Assembly: GCA_017942165.1 (NCBI GenBank)
Contig: JAGKSB010000005.1
Span: 175,808 to 239,807, forward strand
Direction: 5' to 3'
DNA length: 64,000 nucleotides
From: Rhinopithecimicrobium faecis
GTDB lineage: Bacteria; Bacteroidota; Bacteroidia; Sphingobacteriales; Sphingobacteriaceae
This document shows, piece after piece, positions 10,189 through 20,058 of this stretch; the first letter of the stretch is position 1; every line of letters starts with the position of its first letter. The translations under genes and the position numbers were made by a program. The notes beneath the pieces are model-generated. The model ran no database searches, was not told the origin of the DNA, and saw only the letters and a list, made by a program, of their open reading frames with translations.

Positions 10189-10659
10189 ATGGCAGAAGAT
10201 TTAAAAGTAGCACAGGGTAATAAAGCAACACAGTATGCTTCATTATACCCACAGATTGAAGCCTTAGTCACAGGTGAAACAGACCTTATCGCCAATATGG
10301 CGAATATCGCCGCAGCCCTAAAAGAGCAGTTTAACTTCTTTTGGGTAGGTTTTTATTTAGTGAAACAAGGTGAATTGGTATTAGGCCCTTTCCAAGGCCC
10401 TGTTGCATGCACACGTATCCAACTCGGAAGAGGTGTATGCGGTAGCAGTTGGAAAGAGCAAAAAACAATCGTCGTTCGCAATGTAGATGAATTTCCAGGT
10501 CATATCGCCTGCAGCTCATTATCAAAATCAGAAATTGTAGTTCCTATTTGGGTAGACAACGAAATCATAGCGATCCTTGATGTGGACTCCGCGGAGTTAG
10601 ATACTTTTGATGAAGTCGATCAGCAGCATCTTGAGAAAATAGTAAAACTTATTAAATAA
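10189..10659 (+). CDS. msrC: Free methionine-(R)-sulfoxide reductase (GAF domain, fRMsr)
   Basis: Reduces free methionine-(R)-sulfoxide, an oxidative-damage repair step in the cytoplasm. The whole 156-residue protein is one GAF domain. The three redox cysteines of the family are at residues 74, 84 and 108 (PVACTRI, GRGVCGSSW, HIACSS). Their spacing is the same as that of Cys84/94/118 in the E. coli enzyme, and the diagnostic SEIVVPIW and ILDVDS segments follow. It lies 52 bp after ruvA with a small hairpin in the gap, and converges with the WD40 gene. Confidence 0.93.
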   Translation: MAEDLKVAQGNKATQYASLYPQIEALVTGETDLIANMANIAAALKEQFNFFWVGFYLVKQGELVLGPFQGPVACTRIQLGRGVCGSSWKEQKTIVVRNVDEFPGHIACSSLSKSEIVVPIWVDNEIIAILDVDSAELDTFDEVDQQHLEKIVKLIK

Positions 10660-10664
10660 AAGTC

Positions 10665-10702
10665 TCTCATGTAAGCCTACTTTCATGTATGCGTACATGA
10701 GA
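10665..10702. terminator. Possible shared hairpin between fRMsr and WD40 genes
   Basis: An inverted repeat TCTCATGTA...TACATGAGA (9-bp arms, about 20-nt loop) fills the short gap between two converging genes. There is no strong T run, so terminator function is only suggested by position. Confidence 0.35.
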
Positions 10703-10706
10703 AAGG

Positions 10707-11624
10707 CTATATTTTCAAATTCCAAATTTTTATCAGCTTATCATCGCCCGCTGAGATAAGTTGATTCGTGGTAGCATTCCAAATTAAGGCGTTTACGGAA
10801 AGACGATGCGCCTCATAGCCCTTCTCTAAGCTGATGGTTTTCAACAGTGCGTTGCCATCCACATTCCATAGTTTAATGCTCTTATCGCGGCTCGCAGTAG
10901 CATAGATGCCTGTATCAGGCATCGGAGTAATGCTGTAAATGGTGTACATATGCGGAACGAAACTATTTTCCAATGAATAATCTTGTGTAGAAAGCGTTTT
11001 TAAGGTCGCGTCTTTAGCTCCTGAGAGCAACTTTAAACCATCCGAGGAAAAGGACAGCGCAGCCACCATTCCCTCATGCACAAGAACACTCGTAATAAGT
11101 TGATAGGTTAGAGAATCATAAATTGCAACCACACCGTCTTTAGCTCCTATAGCTATTTGCTTGCCATTGGGAGAAATAGCGACAGCACGTAATGCGACGG
11201 GACGAACGGCAAATTTAAAGAGTAATTCATAGTTTTTTAAGCTCCATACATAGGCATTACCATTTTCAGAGATAGCAATAAGCTCCTGCTTTTCTTCGAC
11301 GACGGACATGGCAAAGACCGCTCCCTTATCCATATTCAACTTAGCGACTAACAACTGTCTATCACTGTCAATCACAAGGATATGACCTTCCCGAAGTCCT
11401 GCAGCTAATAAGCTCGTACCCGGAATCGGACATAACGCATAGACGGAAGAACTTACAGCACAAAGGATCCTTTTGAAAGTCCCTGTAGTTAAATCCCACT
11501 CCACAATACCCTTATCATTTCCAGCAGAAAATAGGCGTTTGCCGTCCCCAGCAAGTGCTAAGCTATAGATAGGATTTTGATGCCCGGGGAGTGTATTTGC
11601 TAAAGTAATGTTTGATGTTTCCAT
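10707..11624 (-). CDS. WD40 repeat protein
   Basis: A 305-residue protein made almost entirely of WD40 beta-propeller blades, about seven. Repeats start with phrases such as GHQNPIYSLALAGDGKRLFSAG near the N terminus and continue through SPNGKQIAIGAKDGVVAIYD, SSDGLKLLSGAKDATLK, YATASRDKSIKLWNVD and QLISAGDDKLIKIWNLKI at the C terminus. No signal peptide or enzymatic domain is present, so it should be a soluble scaffold or interaction protein. Partner unknown. It lies downstream of the histidine genes on the same strand but is separated from them by a strong terminator, so it is probably transcribed alone. No promoter was recognised. Confidence 0.88.
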   Translation of the reverse strand: METSNITLANTLPGHQNPIYSLALAGDGKRLFSAGNDKGIVEWDLTTGTFKRILCAVSSSVYALCPIPGTSLLAAGLREGHILVIDSDRQLLVAKLNMDKGAVFAMSVVEEKQELIAISENGNAYVWSLKNYELLFKFAVRPVALRAVAISPNGKQIAIGAKDGVVAIYDSLTYQLITSVLVHEGMVAALSFSSDGLKLLSGAKDATLKTLSTQDYSLENSFVPHMYTIYSITPMPDTGIYATASRDKSIKLWNVDGNALLKTISLEKGYEAHRLSVNALIWNATTNQLISAGDDKLIKIWNLKI

Positions 11625-11644
11625 AAGTTCGATGTATCCGAAAA

Positions 11645-11686
11645 TAAAAAATGCCGTATATTCTTCAAATATACGGCATTTTTTAT
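11645..11686 (-). terminator. Terminator of the histidine gene cluster
   Basis: A perfect stem built on ATGCCGTATATT with a 5-nt loop is followed on the minus strand by a T run. It lies 40 bp after the hisIE stop. An A/T run on the other side makes it potentially bidirectional. Confidence 0.85.
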
Positions 11687-11726
11687 GGATAGTAGCAGCC
11701 CCTAAGTGGGCGCAAGAAAGCGTTAA

Positions 11727-12311
11727 CTATTGATGTCTACTTTCTAAGTGCTTAGCAATAGTCTCTAAAGAAATTCCCTTTTCACGTAATAATACGATTA
11801 GGTGAAATAGCAAATCTGAAGATTCCGAGATAAACTCTTTTTCAGTTTCATAAAGTGCCGCAATAACGGTCTCTACAGCTTCCTCACCTACCTTTTGAGC
11901 GATCTTATGAACGCCTTTATTATGCAGACGATTCACATAGGACTCTTCCGTAGGGAAATTGTAGCGACCATCGATAATGCGCTCTAATTCCAAAATGAAA
12001 TTTTGGTTATAATCCGTCTTAAAGCAAGAGCGCGTACCTGTATGGCAGGTAGGTCCTGCAGGTTTAGCTTTGATTAATACCGTATCTTGATCACAGTCGA
12101 TATGAAGGCTGACCACTTCTAAGAAGTTTCCAGATTCCTCCCCTTTCGTCCACAATCTATTCTTACTTCTGGAGAAAAAAGTAACACGCTTTTCTGCCTG
12201 TGTTTTATGCCATGCTTCTTCATTCATATAGCCTAACATTAACACTTCCAGAGTTTGGGCGTCTTGCACGATCACTGGTACAAGTCCGTCACTTTTTGCA
12301 AAATCTAACAT
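11727..12311 (-). CDS. hisIE: Bifunctional phosphoribosyl-AMP cyclohydrolase / phosphoribosyl-ATP pyrophosphatase
   Basis: Catalyses the second and third steps of histidine synthesis. The HisI half (about residues 1-105) carries the conserved LMLGYMNEEAW, FFSRSKNRLWTKGEESGN and Zn-site segments DCDQDTVLIKA and GPTCHTGTRSCF. The HisE half (about 108-194) contains NRLHNKGVHKIAQKVGEEAVE and SSDLLFHLIVLL. Length, 194, is that of the normal fusion. It is the last gene of hisC-B-H-A-F-IE, 18 bp after hisF, and is followed by a terminator. Confidence 0.97.
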   Translation of the reverse strand: MLDFAKSDGLVPVIVQDAQTLEVLMLGYMNEEAWHKTQAEKRVTFFSRSKNRLWTKGEESGNFLEVVSLHIDCDQDTVLIKAKPAGPTCHTGTRSCFKTDYNQNFILELERIIDGRYNFPTEESYVNRLHNKGVHKIAQKVGEEAVETVIAALYETEKEFISESSDLLFHLIVLLREKGISLETIAKHLESRHQ

Positions 12312-12329
12312 AATTTTATTTTTACGGTA

Positions 12330-13082
12330 TTAGCGTACGATAATACCATTGTTTTTAAGTGTCTGTTTTAAATCAGGAATTAAGATCTCTCCATAGTGAA
12401 ATACAGAGGCTGCTAACGCGGCATCTACATTTGCTTGTTGGAAGGTATCCACAAAGTGCTGTTGATTACCCGCTCCACCTGAAGCTATTAAAGGGATGCT
12501 TATGCGCTGATTTATTTCCTTTAAAAAGTTGTTGTCAAAGCCATTCTTCGTGCCATCATGATCCATGGAGGTCAATAGGATCTCCCCTGCACCACGCTCT
12601 TGGGCTTCTAAAATCCAATCTTCGGTACGAATAGCGGTTTTTATGCGTCCTCCGGAAAGGTGTACATAGTTTCCCCCGTCAACAAAGCGGGTGTCTACAG
12701 CGACCACGACAAACTGCTTCCCAAAGGCTGCGGCAAAATTATCAATAATTTCTGGGTTTCTCACTGCGGCAGAATTTATAGATACCTTATCAGCACCAGA
12801 ATTCAAGAGTATATCGGCATCGGAGATCTCATTAATCCCTCCCCCAATGGTAAATGGGATATTCACCTGACGGGCTACGGATTTGACAAGGTCTACAGTA
12901 GTCTTACGCCCCTCATGGGTCGCCGTGATATCTAAGAATACGAGTTCATCCGCCCCTTGCTGCGAATATTGCCATGCGAGCTCTACAGGATCTCCCGCAT
13001 CACGTAGGTCTACAAAGTTGACGCCCTTAACAGTGCGGCCATCTTTTACATCCAAACAAGGGATAATACGTTTTGCTAACAT
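12330..13082 (-). CDS. hisF: Imidazole glycerol phosphate synthase cyclase subunit
   Basis: With HisH it turns PRFAR and glutamine-derived ammonia into imidazole glycerol phosphate and AICAR. It is a 250-residue (beta/alpha)8 barrel with the catalytic-type aspartates in [14 protein letters not shown] (near the N terminus) and [15 protein letters not shown]. Phosphate-binding loops GGGI and SGGAG are also present. Its start lies 1 nt after the hisA stop and hisIE follows by 18 bp, so expression is clearly operonic. AICAR production links this pathway to purine synthesis; purC lies further upstream on the same strand. Confidence 0.97.
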   Translation of the reverse strand: MLAKRIIPCLDVKDGRTVKGVNFVDLRDAGDPVELAWQYSQQGADELVFLDITATHEGRKTTVDLVKSVARQVNIPFTIGGGINEISDADILLNSGADKVSINSAAVRNPEIIDNFAAAFGKQFVVVAVDTRFVDGGNYVHLSGGRIKTAIRTEDWILEAQERGAGEILLTSMDHDGTKNGFDNNFLKEINQRISIPLIASGGAGNQQHFVDTFQQANVDAALAASVFHYGEILIPDLKQTLKNNGIIVR

Positions 13083-13083
13083 C

Positions 13084-13836
13084 TTAGATGGAGATTAATG
13101 ATTTTAAGTTCCAATCTTTTATTTCTTCGATACTGATACGGTTCTCATAGATAGCTTTTCCTACCACACAAGATTCCACTCCAGCTACCGCCTGAAGCTC
13201 ACGGATATCATCCATGGAGCTGATGCCTCCCGAACCGATTAATTTAATAATGGGCGCATGCGCAAGAAGTTTTTTATAAAGATCGATACCTACACCGCCT
13301 AACTTACCGTCCTTAGAGATATCTGTACATAAGAAACGGTAGAAGCCTAAGGCTAAGCAATTATCGATATAGTCAACTAATTTTATGGGAGAGCTCTCTA
13401 ACCAACCGGCATATTTAATGACCTCATCTAACACATCGATGGCGATCACAATATGGTCTGTATATTTCACTTTCCCAGTACTTAAAGCACTTAATTCCTT
13501 TAAGAAGTCAGGATTTGTAATTGCTTGCGTACCTACAATAACGCGGTAAACCCCCGCATCAATAAGTTCTTTAACTTTCTCTATACTGCGTACACCGCCC
13601 CCATATTGAATCTTCATATCCGTTTTTTGGATAATATCAAAAAGATACTGCTGGTTGGAGAAATCAGATTTAGCACCATTCAAATCAATAATATGCACCA
13701 TCTCCGTACCATTCGCTTGGTAGTTTGCTATCTGCTCCTCCAAGCTAATTTCGTAGGTGGTAACCTCATTATAGTTTCCTTCACGTAGACGTACAACTTT
13801 TTGATCAAGGACGTCAATTGCTGGTATTATATACAT
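13084..13836 (-). CDS. hisA: Phosphoribosylformimino-AICAR phosphate isomerase
   Basis: Isomerises ProFAR to PRFAR. The protein is a 250-residue (beta/alpha)8 barrel homologous to His[16 protein letters not shown] at the N terminus with the catalytic Asp, IQYGGGVRS, and the second catalytic Asp region in [14 protein letters not shown] phosphate loop LIGSGGISS follows. It is placed between hisH (12-bp gap) and hisF (1-bp gap) in the histidine cluster. Nothing unusual is seen. Confidence 0.96.
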   Translation of the reverse strand: MYIIPAIDVLDQKVVRLREGNYNEVTTYEISLEEQIANYQANGTEMVHIIDLNGAKSDFSNQQYLFDIIQKTDMKIQYGGGVRSIEKVKELIDAGVYRVIVGTQAITNPDFLKELSALSTGKVKYTDHIVIAIDVLDEVIKYAGWLESSPIKLVDYIDNCLALGFYRFLCTDISKDGKLGGVGIDLYKKLLAHAPIIKLIGSGGISSMDDIRELQAVAGVESCVVGKAIYENRISIEEIKDWNLKSLISI

Positions 13837-13848
13837 TTGTTAAGTTCT

Positions 13849-14439
13849 TTATAAGGTTGAAAAATTTAATAATAGCTGCTCCCCAACAGGTCCCGACTTC
13901 TCAGGGTGAAATTGTACCCCGTAAAAATTACCCCTGTGGATAGCGGCCGAGTAGGTCAGCTCATATTCGCATACCGCAGCCGTGTAAGCCGCATCATACT
14001 CAATAAAATAAGAGTGCACAAAATAAAAATATGCCCCCGCCTCAATGCCTTTAAATAAAGGGCATCCTTGCTGTGGAGTAATGGCATTCCAGCCTACATG
14101 GGGAACTTTCAATGAAATTCTCCCCGAGAAGTCTAGGGTCTTCATAGGGAATAAACCCAATAAATCCGCCTGCCCTTCTTCCGAAAAGGCTGTCATCAGC
14201 TGCATACCCACACAAATTCCTAATACAGGCTTTGTAATCGCAGCGATATGCTCCGCCAAGCCAGACTCCTTCAGCTTCTGCATAGCAGCACCTGCATGCC
14301 CTACACCGGGAATAATAATGCGCTCATAGCGGTCGATTTCCTCCGCAGTATTCACCATGCCGTAATCAATTCCTAAGCGCGCTAAAGTCGCTGTTAAGGA
14401 AAATATATTTCCAGCACCATAATTGATAATTCCAATCAT
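13849..14439 (-). CDS. hisH: Imidazole glycerol phosphate synthase glutamine amidotransferase subunit
   Basis: Class I glutaminase that supplies ammonia to HisF. The 196-residue protein shows IINYGAGNIFSL at the N terminus, the nucleophile elbow GICVGMQLM (catalytic Cys), and the His-x-Glu pair in GVQFHPEKSG near the C terminus. Its start codon overlaps the hisB stop by one base, indicating translational coupling. Confidence 0.97.
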   Translation of the reverse strand: MIGIINYGAGNIFSLTATLARLGIDYGMVNTAEEIDRYERIIIPGVGHAGAAMQKLKESGLAEHIAAITKPVLGICVGMQLMTAFSEEGQADLLGLFPMKTLDFSGRISLKVPHVGWNAITPQQGCPLFKGIEAGAYFYFVHSYFIEYDAAYTAAVCEYELTYSAAIHRGNFYGVQFHPEKSGPVGEQLLLNFSTL

Positions 14440-15578
14440 TATAAAACGCCTTTCGTACTTGGTAAATTCATATTGTCGGCATCTCTACGTACCGCACGTT
14501 TAATACATTTCGCAAAAGCCTTAAAGATAGCTTCAATTTTATGATGCTCATTCTCGCCTTCCGCTTTAATATTCAAGTTTGCCTTCGCAGCATCGGAGAA
14601 TGATTTAAAGAAGTGAAAGAACATCTCCGTTGGCATATCCCCAATTTTCTCACGTTTGAATACCGCATCCCACACAATCCAGTTGCGGCCCCCAAAATCG
14701 AGGGCTGCTTGCGCTAAGCAATCGTCCATCGGTAAGCAGTAGGAATAGCGTTCAATACCACGCTTATCACCTAATACCTTCAGGAATACCTCCCCTAAAG
14801 CGATACCTGTATCCTCAATGGTATGGTGCTCATCGATATGTAAGTCTCCCTTCGCTTGAATCGTTAAATCTAACGATCCATGACGTGCAATCTGATCGAG
14901 CATATGATCGAAGAATGGTAAGCCTGTAGCGATGGATGATTTTCCAGAACCATCCAGGTTTACCTCAATAAAGATATCCGTTTCATTGGTCTTACGGTGG
15001 TGTGTAGCCGTGCGTGTTCCCAACTTCAAGAACTCATAGATGGCTTTCCAGCTGGTCGTCTCCAGGGCTACAGATTCTGTAGCTATTGTTAGCGCTTCAT
15101 TCGCCCCCAACTGATCGTTATTACGCAACCAAATAGCTTTAGCACCCAAATTCTGCGCCAGCTTCACATCGTTTATACGATCTCCAATAACAAAAGATTC
15201 CGCTAAATTAAAAGCTTCTGGGTTGAAGTATTCTAATAACATCCCTATTCCAGGCTTCCGTGTAGCGGCATTCTCATGTGGGAACGTGCGGTCAATATGC
15301 TCTTTTGCGAAGACCACGCCCTCATTGGCAAACGTATCTATAATAAACTGATGCACAGGCCAAAAATTCTCCTCCGGATGGGACGCTGTCCCAAGTCCAT
15401 CTTGATTAGAAACTAAGATTAATTCGAAATCTAATTCTTTCGCAATTTTTGGTAAGTATTGTAAGGCTTCCGGATAGAACTTCAACTTTGCAAAAGAATC
15501 AATTTGCTGATCTTCGGGCTCTAAGATTAAGGTTCCATCGCGATCGATAAACAATACACGCTTGATTTGATTAGGCAT
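14439..15578 (-). CDS. hisB: Bifunctional histidinol-phosphatase / imidazoleglycerol-phosphate dehydratase
   Basis: Carries two histidine-pathway activities. Residues 1 to about 170 are a HAD-type phosphatase with [16 protein letters not shown], a metal-binding-type stretch and the late [15 protein letters not shown] motif. Residues about 195-379 are the IGP dehydratase with the histidine-rich [20 protein letters not shown] and [16 protein letters not shown] signatures. This fused form is typical of Bacteroidota and enterics. It lies 23 bp after hisC and overlaps hisH by 1 nt. Confidence 0.97.
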   Translation of the reverse strand: MPNQIKRVLFIDRDGTLILEPEDQQIDSFAKLKFYPEALQYLPKIAKELDFELILVSNQDGLGTASHPEENFWPVHQFIIDTFANEGVVFAKEHIDRTFPHENAATRKPGIGMLLEYFNPEAFNLAESFVIGDRINDVKLAQNLGAKAIWLRNNDQLGANEALTIATESVALETTSWKAIYEFLKLGTRTATHHRKTNETDIFIEVNLDGSGKSSIATGLPFFDHMLDQIARHGSLDLTIQAKGDLHIDEHHTIEDTGIALGEVFLKVLGDKRGIERYSYCLPMDDCLAQAALDFGGRNWIVWDAVFKREKIGDMPTEMFFHFFKSFSDAAKANLNIKAEGENEHHKIEAIFKAFAKCIKRAVRRDADNMNLPSTKGVL

Positions 15579-15601
15579 TTATTAGCTATATTATATATGT
15601 A

Positions 15602-16654
15602 TTAATATTCTTTTAATTTCTCCACGAGTATCGCATTTTCTGCTTCCGTGCCTACCGTAATTCGTAGGCAGTTGGCACATCCTGGAACCTTAGAACGGTC
15701 GCGCACGATAATACCAAAGGACACTAAATAATTGTAAATTCCCTGCGGATCGGTCACACGTACCAAGAGGAAGTTGGCATCCGAAGGATAGACCTTTTCC
15801 ACGATAGGTAGCGTCGTTAAGGAAGCTGCTAGCTGCTCGCGCGCAGCAATAGACTCCTTAATCCAGGTATTTACCTGCTCCACATTGTTTAGCGCTTCAA
15901 GTACTAAATCTTGTGTCGCCTGTCCGATATTATAAGGGGATTTAATTTTATTCAAGAGCGAGATAATCTCGACAGAAGCAAAGGCCATCCCTAAGCGTAG
16001 TGCCGCTAAGCCCCAAGCTTTAGAAAGCGTCTGCAGGACCACTAAGTTTGGATATTCCGGCAACTCCTGTGTAAAGGAGCGTACTTTTGAATAATTGATA
16101 TAAGCTTCATCCACCACGACAATACCTGCAAAATTCGCTAATACAGTCTCTATATCCTGACGGTCTAAAGAATTGCCCGTAGGGTTATTCGGGGAACAAA
16201 GAAAAATCATCTTGGTATTTTCATCAATAGCGGCTTCAATGCCCGCTAGATCGAGTTCGAACTCTTCCGTTAAGTTGACCTTCTTAAGCTCAACATCATT
16301 GATATTGGCCGAAACCTCATACATCCCATATGTTGGAGGCACGACAATAACATTGTCACGTCCCGGTCTACAGGTTGCACGAAAGAGTAAATCAATGGGT
16401 TCATCCGATCCATTACCTAAGAAAATATTTGCTGCAGGAACCCCCTTTATGGTGGACAATTTAGCTTTAACTTGATGCTGTAAAGGGTCTGGATAACGAT
16501 TGTAATGGGTAGCTAAAGGAGAGCCATAAGCATTTTCATTAGCATCAATTAGGATTGATGCTTCTCCTTTAAACTCATCTCTAGCAGATGAATAGGGCAC
16601 AAGATTCTTAATATTCTCGCGTAATAAACTGTTTAAGTTGAATGGGATAGCCAT
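15602..16654 (-). CDS. hisC: Histidinol-phosphate aminotransferase
   Basis: A PLP-dependent class II aminotransferase making histidinol phosphate. Of three in-frame starts, the ATG at 16654 (MAIPFNLN...) gives a family-typical 350 residues; ATG 16660 or the more distal start at 16687 would add 2 or 11 poorly conserved residues. Key parts: DANENAYGSP, FLGNGSDEPIDL, CSPNNPTGN, DEAYINYS, and the PLP lysine in TLSKAWGLAALRLG; the C-terminal RDRSKVPGCANCLRITVGT is standard. It is the first his gene here. hisG and hisD, which often precede it in this phylum, are not in the window; RNase Z ends 48 bp upstream instead. Confidence 0.95.
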   Translation of the reverse strand: MAIPFNLNSLLRENIKNLVPYSSARDEFKGEASILIDANENAYGSPLATHYNRYPDPLQHQVKAKLSTIKGVPAANIFLGNGSDEPIDLLFRATCRPGRDNVIVVPPTYGMYEVSANINDVELKKVNLTEEFELDLAGIEAAIDENTKMIFLCSPNNPTGNSLDRQDIETVLANFAGIVVVDEAYINYSKVRSFTQELPEYPNLVVLQTLSKAWGLAALRLGMAFASVEIISLLNKIKSPYNIGQATQDLVLEALNNVEQVNTWIKESIAAREQLAASLTTLPIVEKVYPSDANFLLVRVTDPQGIYNYLVSFGIIVRDRSKVPGCANCLRITVGTEAENAILVEKLKEY

Positions 16655-16702
16655 TTTCATTGATATTTGAAATGTAAATATCAACAAAAATCGACAAAAA
16701 CA

Positions 16703-17614
16703 CTATATTAAATACCAAATACCTTCTTGGGAGAGTTCCGTTGCTGGGAAAATAGCTTGCGCCTCCTCCAATAGCGGCTGTAAATCCTTGTAGCGTGCGG
16801 AGTAATGCCCTAGAAGCAGCTTCTTAGCTGAAGTTTCCACTGCTATTTCCGCAGCCTCCTGAGCTGTAGTATGATAGGTCTCCTTAGCACGGCTAACAAG
16901 CTCCTGCAAAAAGGTGGCTTCATGATACATTAAGTCTACATCCTGTACATAGGGCAAGTAATTGGGTGTACGTATAGTGTCAGAACAAAAAGCATAACTT
17001 CTGGATGCAGGTGCAGGGTCTGTTAAGTCTGTAGCCTGATAGATGGTTCCATCTGGAGCGGTATAGTCAATACCCTGTTTTAATAAAGGATAATAAGCTG
17101 TGGGGATTTTTAGGCGCTGAGCATCGGCAATACGCAGAGGTCTTGGACGCGGGGCTTCATCGAAGCGGAATCCCGTACAAGGAATGCGATGCGTCAATGG
17201 GAAGCTGCTAACCTTTAGGCTATTACTCTCAAAAAGCACTTCTGCCTGATCAGGATTTGTAGGGTGAAAAATAAGATTGTAACGAATCTGCGTATCGGAA
17301 TATTTAAACTGAACGGCTAGGATTTCATCTAAGCCTACCGGGCCATACAAATGTAAGTCGGTCTTACGTCCGACAAGATGCATAGAAGACAGCAGCCCTA
17401 TTAACCCTAAGTAGTGGTCCCCATGGAGGTGAGAAATAAAGATATGAGAAATCTTATTGCTACGGATTCCATAGCGGTAGAGCTGCATCTGTGTCCCTTC
17501 GCCGCAGTCCACCATAAATAGCTGCTCATTAAAATTAATAACTTGGCTAGTAGGATGACGATCGTACATCGGCGTAGCCGAGCTATTTCCTAAAACAAGG
17601 ACTTCAAAACGCAT
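16703..17614 (-). CDS. rnz: Ribonuclease Z (tRNA 3' processing endonuclease)
   Basis: A metallo-beta-lactamase-fold nuclease that cuts tRNA precursors after the discriminator base. Metal ligands are in HLHGDH (SHLHGDHYLGL) and the later MYHEATF and LLGHYSARY. The RNase Z signature VDCGEGTQMQLYRYGI and the PxxKxG-type arm LLKQGIDYTAPDG are present; the length, 303, fits the short bacterial form. This matters locally: two of the four tRNA-Asp genes in the window lack an encoded CCA, the type of precursor RNase Z matures. It lies between hisC and the STAS gene on the same strand. Confidence 0.95.
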   Translation of the reverse strand: MRFEVLVLGNSSATPMYDRHPTSQVINFNEQLFMVDCGEGTQMQLYRYGIRSNKISHIFISHLHGDHYLGLIGLLSSMHLVGRKTDLHLYGPVGLDEILAVQFKYSDTQIRYNLIFHPTNPDQAEVLFESNSLKVSSFPLTHRIPCTGFRFDEAPRPRPLRIADAQRLKIPTAYYPLLKQGIDYTAPDGTIYQATDLTDPAPASRSYAFCSDTIRTPNYLPYVQDVDLMYHEATFLQELVSRAKETYHTTAQEAAEIAVETSAKKLLLGHYSARYKDLQPLLEEAQAIFPATELSQEGIWYLI

Positions 17615-17691
17615 TATTCTTCTTTTTTACTTTATTTACAACACTACTATGCTTTCCCAAAGGCTTCTGCCTCCGGCAGGAAGCGACCTCA

Positions 17692-18081
17692 CTAATCATT
17701 GCCTGCTTGTGTAGCGGCTTTAAGCTGACGTTCGATCTCTACACCGAAAATAATATCCTCAGCTTTAGTCAAATTCTTCGCGATATGAAAAATCTTATCA
17801 AGCTTAGACATTTTCAGAAGCTGTACGACCGAATCGCAGACATTAATAAGTATAAATACCCCTCCTGAGGCGCTACAAAGACGATGTGCAAGGACACCCG
17901 TGCGGATTCCTTGCTCATCGGCTGCAGTAACTTGTGATAAATCTAAGACAATATTACGTAGACCTCCGGTATTCCGTAGTAAAAATTCGCCTTTCAGCTT
18001 CGCTGCGACATCCCCATTTAAGAATGTTGCATGGGGTTCTATTACGACATAACGGTCGTGTTTATCTATCGTATATTTCAT
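17692..18081 (-). CDS. STAS-domain protein (anti-sigma factor antagonist-like)
   Basis: A 129-residue single-domain protein of the SpoIIAA-like STAS fold: beta strand YVVIEPHATFLNGDVAAKL, then LRNIVLDLSQVTAADEQGIRTGVLAHRLC, which aligns with the phosphorylation-loop region of anti-anti-sigma factors. Where classic members have DSSG this one has DEQG, so the serine normally phosphorylated is missing. It may therefore act as a constitutive or non-phosphorylated interaction module. It sits 20 bp downstream of purC and upstream of rnz on the same strand. A direct role in sigma factor control is inference; no partner anti-sigma kinase is visible nearby. Confidence 0.82.
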   Translation of the reverse strand: MKYTIDKHDRYVVIEPHATFLNGDVAAKLKGEFLLRNTGGLRNIVLDLSQVTAADEQGIRTGVLAHRLCSASGGVFILINVCDSVVQLLKMSKLDKIFHIAKNLTKAEDIIFGVEIERQLKAATQAGND

Positions 18082-18101
18082 TGTAGTTTATCTTTAAGAG
18101 G

Positions 18102-19052
18102 TTATTTAATCAGCTCTTTTAAAGCTGCTGAAACATTTTTCTCTACACGTGCTAAGACTTCCCCTTCTACAGGATATACAAATTTCTCGCCCGTGATATG
18201 CTCATAAAGCTCAATATAACGTTCTGAAATGGATTTCACAATATCATCGGTCATTTCGGGTACCTGTTGACCGTCTTTACCCTGAAAACCATTTTCAATT
18301 AACCACTTGCGCACAAACTCTTTAGACAATTGTTTTTGAGGCTCATCTGCTGCCTGACGCTCCGCATATCCTTCAGCATAGAAGTAACGAGAAGAGTCTG
18401 GCGTGTGAATCTCATCAATTAAGATAATCTTGCCATCCTTTTTCCCAAATTCATATTTTGTGTCTACTAAGATTAAGCCACGCGCAGCAGCAATCTCCGT
18501 ACCACGTTGGAATAACGCTTTTGTATACTGCTCTAATTGAATATAGTCGGCTTCTGAAACAATACCACGGCTCAAAATCTCAGCACGCGAAATATCTTCA
18601 TCATGCCCTACAGCAGCTTTCGTGGTAGGCGTAATAATAGGCTCAGGGAGCTTATCATTCTCCTTTAACCCTTCTACTAAAGTTTCACCACATACCTGAC
18701 GTCTGCCAGCAGCATACTCTCTCCATGCGTGACCTGAAAGGTAGCCACGAATTACCATCTCCACTTTAAAAGGCTCACACATCATCCCGATAGTTACGGA
18801 AGGATCGGGTACTGAAGCCACCCAGTTAGGGATAATATCTTCTGTAGCAGCTAAAAACTTAGCCGCAATTTGATTCAACACCTGCCCTTTGTAGGGAATA
18901 GCTCGTGGAAGAACTACATCAAATGCCGAAATACGGTCCGAAGCTACCATTGCTAAGTAATCATTAGCTATGGTATACACATCCCTTACCTTCCCTCTGT
19001 AGAAAGCTGTTTGATTTTCAAAAGTGAAATTTGTTTCCTTAATCGCGTTCAT
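18102..19052 (-). CDS. purC: Phosphoribosylaminoimidazole-succinocarboxamide synthase
   Basis: SAICAR synthase of purine synthesis, joining aspartate to CAIR with ATP. The start at 19052 ([11 protein letters not shown]) is preferred: an upstream start at 19127 would overlap the phoH stop and add 25 non-conserved residues. Visible motifs: [36 protein letters not shown], and LVDTKYEFG...[15 protein letters not shown]. At 316 residues it is the longer form found in Bacteroidota and eukaryotes rather than the ~240-residue enterobacterial form. It is 52 bp downstream of phoH and 20 bp upstream of the STAS gene. Confidence 0.96.
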   Translation of the reverse strand: MNAIKETNFTFENQTAFYRGKVRDVYTIANDYLAMVASDRISAFDVVLPRAIPYKGQVLNQIAAKFLAATEDIIPNWVASVPDPSVTIGMMCEPFKVEMVIRGYLSGHAWREYAAGRRQVCGETLVEGLKENDKLPEPIITPTTKAAVGHDEDISRAEILSRGIVSEADYIQLEQYTKALFQRGTEIAAARGLILVDTKYEFGKKDGKIILIDEIHTPDSSRYFYAEGYAERQAADEPQKQLSKEFVRKWLIENGFQGKDGQQVPEMTDDIVKSISERYIELYEHITGEKFVYPVEGEVLARVEKNVSAALKELIK

Positions 19053-19104
19053 ATTGTTATGCTGATGGCTAGAACCATCTTTTAGTATAAATTCTTCAAA
19101 ATTA

Positions 19105-20058
19105 TTAAATATCCCCGTAAGCTTCAAGAATACGCTTCACTAATTTATGGCGGATCACATCGGCGCCCGTTAGCGGAATAATAGCGATGCCTTCAATCCC
19201 TTGTAGGAGGTCGATGGCACGTGCAAGGCCTGATTGGTTTTTCTTCGGTAAATCTATTTGTGTCAGGTCTCCTGTAACGATAAACTTAGCCGTTGGACCC
19301 ATGCGTGTCAGGAACATTTTCAGCTGAAGCTCGGTGGTATTCTGGGCTTCATCCAAGATGACAAAACAGTGATCAAGGGTTCGCCCACGCATAAATGCTA
19401 AAGGAGCGACTTCAATGGTACGGTTCTCCAAGTAGCCTTTCAGCTTCTCCGCAGGAATCATATCATCTAAGGCATCGTATAAAGGACGTAAATAGGGATC
19501 TACTTTATCTTTGAGGTCTCCAGGGAGAAAGCCGAGGCTCTCGCCAGCTTCCACAGCGGGGCGCGTTAAGATAATACGCTTCACCTCCCTATTACGTAGG
19601 GCTTTTACAGCTAAGGCTACTGCCGTGTAAGTCTTTCCTGTTCCTGCAGGGCCTATGGCAAAGAGAATATCATGATGGGCCATGCTGTCCACCATCTTAC
19701 GTTGATTGGGTGTACGTGCACGGACGACGAGTCCATTGGGGCCATATACAATCGGCTCCCCGGAAAATGTAGGTCCAGCTTTATCGGTCGGATTATAGGG
19801 AATACTTTTGGCACCAAAGATCGTTTCTAAATCGGCGATGCTAAGCTTATTAAACTGCTCCAGCAGGGCGAATACCTTATTCATTACTAATTGAAAATGT
19901 TCCAGCTCCGCAGGCTCTCCAAAAACTTTCAGGTCCGTACCGCGTGCCACGATACGTAATTTAGGAAATTGCTTTTTTATAAAGTCAAAATGGTCATTTT
20001 GAGCTCCCCAGAGCATCCCCAAATTGATATCTGCTAATGTAATCTGTAATTCGTTCAA
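19105..20058 (-). CDS. PhoH-family ATPase
   Basis: A cytoplasmic P-loop ATPase of the PhoH/PhoL type, linked in other bacteria to RNA metabolism. Walker A is [13 protein letters not shown] and Walker [12 protein letters not shown]; the N-terminal ~90 residues form the usual KH-like region ([16 protein letters not shown]). The frame stays open upstream to an ATG at 20172, but the conserved protein begins around [18 protein letters not shown], so the TTG at 20058 is my preferred start. That choice is uncertain, and the longer form would begin with MIFIANKQILV. It is divergent from the SAM hydrolase gene and heads the phoH-purC-STAS-rnz-his block. Confidence 0.88.
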   Translation of the reverse strand: MNELQITLADINLGMLWGAQNDHFDFIKKQFPKLRIVARGTDLKVFGEPAELEHFQLVMNKVFALLEQFNKLSIADLETIFGAKSIPYNPTDKAGPTFSGEPIVYGPNGLVVRARTPNQRKMVDSMAHHDILFAIGPAGTGKTYTAVALAVKALRNREVKRIILTRPAVEAGESLGFLPGDLKDKVDPYLRPLYDALDDMIPAEKLKGYLENRTIEVAPLAFMRGRTLDHCFVILDEAQNTTELQLKMFLTRMGPTAKFIVTGDLTQIDLPKKNQSGLARAIDLLQGIEGIAIIPLTGADVIRHKLVKRILEAYGDI

